From contig JAFGSB010000160.1 of assembly GCA_016934825.1 (NCBI GenBank), positions 62,001 to 126,000 of the forward strand: a stretch of 64,000 nucleotides of DNA, written 5' to 3'. Of this stretch, positions 59,988-64,000 are shown piece after piece. How positions within the stretch are numbered: position 1 is the first letter of the stretch; every line of letters starts with the position of its first letter. Source of the stretch: Candidatus Zhuqueibacterota bacterium. Lineage in GTDB: Bacteria > Zhuqueibacterota > Zhuqueibacteria > Residuimicrobiales > Krinioviventaceae. The notes under the pieces were generated by a model. That model was not told where the DNA came from. It worked only from the letters and a program-made list of their open reading frames with translations, and did no database searches. Made by a program: the position numbers and the translations under genes.

Positions 59988-61487
59988 ATGAAAAAATATT
60001 GTTCGTTACTGCTTTTTGTTTTCCTCTTTGGTTTTATTAGACATGATGCCGTTGCCGAAAACATATCGGTAATTGACAAATCACTGGGAAAATCTATGGG
60101 GACAATTGAATCCGTCCGGGTTGGTCATTATGATTTTGTATCCGCTACCGGTTTTGCGGAAAAATTCAACTTTCCATATGAATTAAATTTTTTTTTAAAA
60201 AAAATAACAATACAAACTCCTCAAAATCTTATTACGATAAACGCGTTGATCCCTTATATTTTAATAGACAATGCCGTTTACCAGATGCCCGTTAACACGC
60301 TTTATAAAGATAAAGAGTTTTATATACCCATTAAGTTTTTTATTGAAATATTAAACGGTCAATTCCAGTATGAAATGGAATATAATGAAACGGAAAATGC
60401 CCTGCTGGTTACGACCAATTTACCCAACATAGCGGACGTTTCTATTGAAGAAATGGATAACGGCGTACTAATCCAGATTAACAGTCTGAAAAAATTTTCA
60501 ACTTCCAACATATTTACAAGCGAAAGTAACGGCTGGTTCTATGTTGATTTTTTTGGCGGACGAGTTGACACGCTGCGCTCTTTTATTGTCGAGAATAATA
60601 TAAAAAGGATCAAACAAATAATTCCCATACAATTATCGGAAGAAACAGCCAGGCTGTCCTTCCGGGTTTTACCCGAAATTAAAGAAAAGAATGTTTATCT
60701 AAAAACTCCCAATGAAGTAATTATAACCCTTCGCACAAAAAAGAAATTATCAAATGATATTTTAGCGGACCTGGAAAAAGAAAGAGAAAAATGGAATATA
60801 GATGTCATTATCATTGACGCCGGACATGGCGGGAGGGATCCCGGAGCCATCGGCCCGAATGATTTTTTAGAGAAAAGAATTACCTTTGCCATTGCCAAAG
60901 AATTAAAAGCCGAACTGCAAAAAAAACTGGATGTGAAAGTTTTAATGACCCGGGAGAGTGACAATTTTATTCCCCTGATTCAGCGAACCAGGTTTGCCAA
61001 TAATAACCAGGGAAAACTATTTCTCAGTATACATGTGGACTCGAATCCAAGTTCGAGAATTCACGGCCATACGGTTTATATACTTGGCCCGGCAAAAACG
61101 GAAGAAGCGCGTCGCGTTGCCCAATATGAAAATTCGGTTATAAGACTGGAAGAGGATCAAAATCAATACGCAGACCTGTCGGAAGCGACATTTATTCTCG
61201 CCGCGAACGCGCAAAGTTCGTTCCTTAAAGAAAGCGAGGATTTTGCCTCCATTTTGGATAATGAGATAAAAAACAAATGTGAATCATTTAGTCATGGGGT
61301 GAAACAAGCGGGGTTCCAGGTTTTATATGGGGCGTCTATGCCCAGCATTTTACTGGAAACGGCATTTCTGACCAACCGTTATGATATACAAAAATTAAAA
61401 ACAAAAACTTTTCAAAAATCCATGGCCCGCGCCTTATGCGACGGTATTGTTAAATTCAAGGAACGGTATGAAACTTATAATCATTAA
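59988..61487 (+). CDS. N-acetylmuramoyl-L-alanine amidase with AMIN-like domain
   Basis: This 499-residue protein has a signal peptide (YCSLLLFVFLFGFIRHDAVA), a copper-amine-oxidase-N-like domain (about 25-130, SATGFAEKFNFPYELNFFLK), an AMIN-like region (about 150-255) and a C-terminal amidase_3 domain. The last has IIIDAGHGGRDPGAIGP, MTRESDNFIPLIQRT, KLFLSIHVDSNPS and the catalytic Glu in SILLETAFLTN. It cleaves the MurNAc-L-Ala bond in the periplasm during cell separation. I use the ATG at 59988 with GGGGGT eleven bases upstream; the longer frame lies within the rhomboid gene. Confidence 0.92.
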   Translation: MKKYCSLLLFVFLFGFIRHDAVAENISVIDKSLGKSMGTIESVRVGHYDFVSATGFAEKFNFPYELNFFLKKITIQTPQNLITINALIPYILIDNAVYQMPVNTLYKDKEFYIPIKFFIEILNGQFQYEMEYNETENALLVTTNLPNIADVSIEEMDNGVLIQINSLKKFSTSNIFTSESNGWFYVDFFGGRVDTLRSFIVENNIKRIKQIIPIQLSEETARLSFRVLPEIKEKNVYLKTPNEVIITLRTKKKLSNDILADLEKEREKWNIDVIIIDAGHGGRDPGAIGPNDFLEKRITFAIAKELKAELQKKLDVKVLMTRESDNFIPLIQRTRFANNNQGKLFLSIHVDSNPSSRIHGHTVYILGPAKTEEARRVAQYENSVIRLEEDQNQYADLSEATFILAANAQSSFLKESEDFASILDNEIKNKCESFSHGVKQAGFQVLYGASMPSILLETAFLTNRYDIQKLKTKTFQKSMARALCDGIVKFKERYETYNH

Positions 61488-61507
61488 CGTTCGATCCGGT
61501 TACACAA

Positions 61508-62425
61508 TCACAGGTTTTTAAACCGGCTTCCCTGGAATGATCCTCTTCTTTTAAGCTCCTGTTCGATATATCTCAAAACGGCCATTTTATTTTTTATCCA
61601 GTCGGGGGCTAATAACATATCCAGTGGTGATTCCGCCGTTAATCTTTGAACCACCATTGTGGGCGGTATCCGTTCCAGGAAATCACAAACCAGTTGAACA
61701 TATTCATTTAGTTTTAATTCCTGTATTTCTCCTTTTAAAAAAGTGTTCTCGAGTTGAGTGTCCTTTAAAATCAATAAAGGATGTATTTTTACTTCCTGCG
61801 TTCCGGTTAAGGCTATTTTGTCGGCCGTTTCGATTATATGACGACGGCTTTCCCCGGGTAATCCGATCATGATGTGGGTACATATTCTGAGGTTTAAGAC
61901 GGACAGCTTTTGCACCGCGTTCAAATAATCCTGAAATGTATGCCCACGGTTAATGATTTTTAAAGTTGTATCAAAACTGCTCTGCAAGCCCAATTCAAGC
62001 CATAGATCTGTTTTTCGCGACAAATCATCCAACAGTTCGATTACGTTATCCGACAAACAATCCGGCCGCGTGGCGATAGACAATCCGACAACGCCTTCAA
62101 CCGCTATCGATTCCATAAAGTATCGTCGTAAAACATCAACCGGCGCATACGTATTTGTTGAGGATTGAAAATAAATAATATATTTATTGACGCCCTTCCT
62201 CTGTTTCGCTGTTTGAATTCCCTTTTCTATTTGTTCTTTTGTACTGATATTCTGAAGTGACTGCATGAGCGAAAAACTGTCGTTACGGCAAAATATACAC
62301 CCTCCTTCGCCGGTCAGCGGGTCTTTATTAGGACAGGTAAAACCCGCATCGATCGAGATTTTTCTTACTTTTTCACCATATTTTTCTTTTAAAAATCTTG
62401 AAAATTTATAATATCTGTCGTTCAT
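61508..62425 (-). CDS. TIGR01212-family radical SAM protein (YhcC-like)
   Basis: This 305-residue protein matches the TIGR01212/YhcC radical SAM family: YGEKVRKISIDAGFTCPNKD with GGCIFCRNDSFS giving the cluster-binding cysteines, YFQSSTNTYAPVDVLRRYF, LGLQSSFDTTLKIINRGH and RICTHIMIGLPGE. Its function is unknown, although the family is widespread. I start at 62425 because the terminator at 62444-62470 separates any longer frame from an upstream promoter. A weak AGG precedes the start. Confidence 0.88.
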   Translation of the reverse strand: MNDRYYKFSRFLKEKYGEKVRKISIDAGFTCPNKDPLTGEGGCIFCRNDSFSLMQSLQNISTKEQIEKGIQTAKQRKGVNKYIIYFQSSTNTYAPVDVLRRYFMESIAVEGVVGLSIATRPDCLSDNVIELLDDLSRKTDLWLELGLQSSFDTTLKIINRGHTFQDYLNAVQKLSVLNLRICTHIMIGLPGESRRHIIETADKIALTGTQEVKIHPLLILKDTQLENTFLKGEIQELKLNEYVQLVCDFLERIPPTMVVQRLTAESPLDMLLAPDWIKNKMAVLRYIEQELKRRGSFQGSRFKNL

Positions 62426-62443
62426 TCGGAACCTGTTATCAAC

Positions 62444-62470
62444 AAAAAAAGCGAGGGGTAACCGCCTCGC
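62444..62470 (-). terminator. Intrinsic terminator for the LiaF-like gene
   Basis: On the minus strand GCGAGG (62470-62465) pairs with CCTCGC (62456-62451) and is followed by seven T residues. It lies 25 bases past the stop of the LiaF-like gene. Confidence 0.85.
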
Positions 62471-62495
62471 CTTAATCATTCATGCCATAGGAAAA

Positions 62496-63098
62496 TTACC
62501 AGACATGAATTTCACCAAAAGTAACATTGCAATATAAAATTAACTTTGCTTTTGCCTGGGCGTAATTGTCCGACTGGTACACCAGTCTTTGATTCAAACC
62601 GTCACGTCTTTCCCCAAAGACATTTATGTCCCCGCCAAGATTCGTGGCAATCACCTTTACCGCCAAGTTTTTGGCCGTCTTGACCCTGATTTCTCCGAAT
62701 ACCGTATTCAGGTAGAGATGATTTTCTCCATCGGCAATATTTATATCCGTTAAATCGGCCATTACTTTGCCGAAAACCGTGCGAACTGTTCCCTTTTGAA
62801 AGTTTTCGCTTTTTATATTTACGTTGATATCACCAAAGACATTGGATTCGTCAATATCCTCTTTATCTGCGGTTATATCAAGTCCGGTTTTGATTTTCAT
62901 TTCTTCATCATCGGGCGCCGTTCGCCGGTAATTTTTGAATATGACATATATTCCGATCAGGATCAGAATTACAGGCCAGAAATCACGGATCACATCGTGA
63001 ATACTCATAATATCCAGATTGTTAAACAGGAAAAGCAATCCTAAAATAATCAGGATAATACCCCCCACTGGCGTATGTCGATTTGAATGATGATGCAT
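62496..63098 (-). CDS. LiaF-like/cell-wall-active antibiotics response protein
   Basis: This 200-residue protein has an N-terminal membrane region with two hydrophobic helices (GGIILIILGLLFLFNNL and FWPVILILIGIYVIF) and a C-terminal beta-solenoid-like domain with repeated VFG-D-I/V units: NVFGDINVNI, TVFGKVMADL, NTVFGEIRVK and NVTFGEIHVW. This is the DUF5668/DUF2154-type LiaF-like layout. LiaF homologues sense or modulate envelope stress. The GAGGAGG ribosome binding site five bases before the start is strong. A terminator follows. The smaller membrane protein at 51839 has a related membrane part only. Confidence 0.85.
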   Translation of the reverse strand: MHHHSNRHTPVGGIILIILGLLFLFNNLDIMSIHDVIRDFWPVILILIGIYVIFKNYRRTAPDDEEMKIKTGLDITADKEDIDESNVFGDINVNIKSENFQKGTVRTVFGKVMADLTDINIADGENHLYLNTVFGEIRVKTAKNLAVKVIATNLGGDINVFGERRDGLNQRLVYQSDNYAQAKAKLILYCNVTFGEIHVW

Positions 63099-63118
63099 GA
63101 AACCTCCTCAAAGATAAA

Positions 63119-64000
63119 TTATTTTTTACCCGGGTATGCGGTTCCTTCAAGTTCCGCGACATATTTTTCCACTTCCATGGCCGATTGGCAGCCGGTTCCG
63201 GCCGACGTGATTGCCTGCCTGTATATCGGGTCCTGAACATCTCCACAGGCAAAGACGCCTTTTATATTTGTTTTGGTATATCTGTCTGTAATAATATAAT
63301 TGTTCTCATCTAACTTGATCTGACCTTTGACCAGATCGACATTCGGATAATGGCCAATAAAAATAAAAATTCCGTCCACCGCAAATTCGGATGTTTTGTC
63401 GGTCTTAACATTTTTCAGCGTCAAGGTTTTAACCGCATCTTCGCCATTAATTTTTTCTACTACAGTATCCCAGAGGAATTCGATTTTTTCATTTTTTTTG
63501 GCGCGTTCCTGTAATATTGCATCGGCGCGAAGGCGGTCACGCCGGTGTATGATGGTGACTTTTTTAGCGAAACGGGTTAAAAACAATCCTTCATCCAAAG
63601 CGCTGTTGCCGCCGCCCACAACAACGACTTTTTTATCCTTAAAGAAAAAACCATCGCAGGTGGCGCAATATGAAACGCCCCGGCCAATCAATTTTTCTTC
63701 ACCCGGGATACCCAATCTTTTGGGTGTCGAACCAGTTGCAATAATAACAGATTTTGCCTGGTATTCCTTGTCAGCAGTTTTTACAATTTTAACATCACCG
63801 GTTAAATCTACTTCAGTAACAACATCATATATAATTTCCGAACCGAACCGATTGGCCTGTTTTTCAAATAATTGGTACATGTCCAGACCGCCTATACCGT
63901 CGGGGAAACCGGGAAAATTTTCCAGATCATCGGTCAACGTAATTTGGCCGCCGCGTTCCATACCGGCAAAAACAAGCGGATTTAAATTCGCCCTCGCTGC
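63119..64000 (-). CDS. trxB: Thioredoxin reductase, N-terminus outside the window
   Basis: About 293 codons are present and the frame runs off the window edge, so roughly the first 20-25 residues are missing. The redox-active pair is CATC in SYCATCDGFFFKDK, the NADPH-binding motif is VVVVGGGNSALDEGLFL, and the C-terminal FAD-domain segment is GVFACGDVQDPIYRQAITSAGTGC. The visible N-terminal part continues ANLNPLVFAGMERGGQITL. TrxB transfers electrons from NADPH to thioredoxin. The gene lies 20 bases upstream of the LiaF-like gene on the same strand. Confidence 0.95.
   Translation of the reverse strand, partial: AARANLNPLVFAGMERGGQITLTDDLENFPGFPDGIGGLDMYQLFEKQANRFGSEIIYDVVTEVDLTGDVKIVKTADKEYQAKSVIIATGSTPKRLGIPGEEKLIGRGVSYCATCDGFFFKDKKVVVVGGGNSALDEGLFLTRFAKKVTIIHRRDRLRADAILQERAKKNEKIEFLWDTVVEKINGEDAVKTLTLKNVKTDKTSEFAVDGIFIFIGHYPNVDLVKGQIKLDENNYIITDRYTKTNIKGVFACGDVQDPIYRQAITSAGTGCQSAMEVEKYVAELEGTAYPGKK

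Overview
The window looks like a chromosomal segment of a Gram-negative (diderm) bacterium of the FCB superphylum, most like uncultured Calditrichota/KSB1-type lineages. The evidence is two giant exported proteins with NPFN-type C-terminal sorting domains (type IX secretion style), a GWxTD-domain protein, an archaeal-type UbiA prenyltransferase, RodZ and Mpl, moderate GC in genes with very AT-rich spacers, and frequent TTG/GTG starts. The phylum is inferred from these families, not from a marker-gene comparison. I see no rRNA, tRNA, CRISPR array, prophage or transposase gene.

Layout. 0-0.6 kb: the C-terminus of a CoA-dehydratase-activase-like protein, then a divergently facing cold-shock gene with a long leader. 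1.0-8.3 kb: a metabolic block in two parts, a Gfo/Idh/MocA dehydrogenase with a sugar-phosphate isomerase-like TIM barrel, and an SDR with a fumarate-reductase-like flavoprotein. Between the parts lies a PaaK/CapK-like adenylate-forming enzyme flanked by two palindrome-rich spacers. 8.4-11.7 kb (minus): hflC, hflK, glgC. 12.2-17.3 kb (minus): smc and a GWxTD protein. 17.5 kb: a YciH/SUI1 factor. 17.9-28.4 kb (minus): an exported-protein region with a beta-propeller lipoprotein, a TPR lipoprotein, a cohesin-like/cadherin-like giant, and a dockerin-bearing giant. 29-30.8 kb: a secreted PmoA-like (DUF6807) protein and a membrane-anchored lytic transglycosylase.

31.1-43.9 kb is the most distinctive part. 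It is a tightly packed plus-strand cluster with five paralogous membrane-bound GT2 glycosyltransferases, a SAM methyltransferase, an LPG-synthase/AglD-type membrane protein, a Wzi-like outer-membrane barrel, a DUF3108 periplasmic protein, a radical SAM enzyme with extra cysteines, and a PHP-domain metallohydrolase. The gene content suggests assembly and surface display of a glycolipid or glycan whose structure cannot be read from the sequence.

44-51.4 kb (minus) is mostly conserved housekeeping: a tandem-R3H protein, mpl, rodZ, maf, dtd, a DGGGP-synthase-like UbiA, a Nif3-like protein, a second Gfo/Idh/MocA protein and a nitroreductase. 51.8-61.5 kb (plus) holds a small membrane protein, ptsN-like, DUF2007, hisS, an RNA methyltransferase, a CPBP protease, a degenerate receiver, nadB, a beta-barrel protein, a rhomboid and an AMIN/amidase_3 amidase. 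61.5-64 kb (minus) holds a TIGR01212 radical SAM protein, a LiaF-like protein and the truncated trxB.

Non-coding structure includes eight good intrinsic terminators, several sigma-70-like promoter candidates, a 64-bp-periodic array of GC-rich palindromes (3.34-3.55 kb), a 24-bp-arm inverted repeat (5.24-5.31 kb), and a two-copy MITE-like element (35.2 and 51.6 kb), each copy immediately upstream of an envelope-protein gene.
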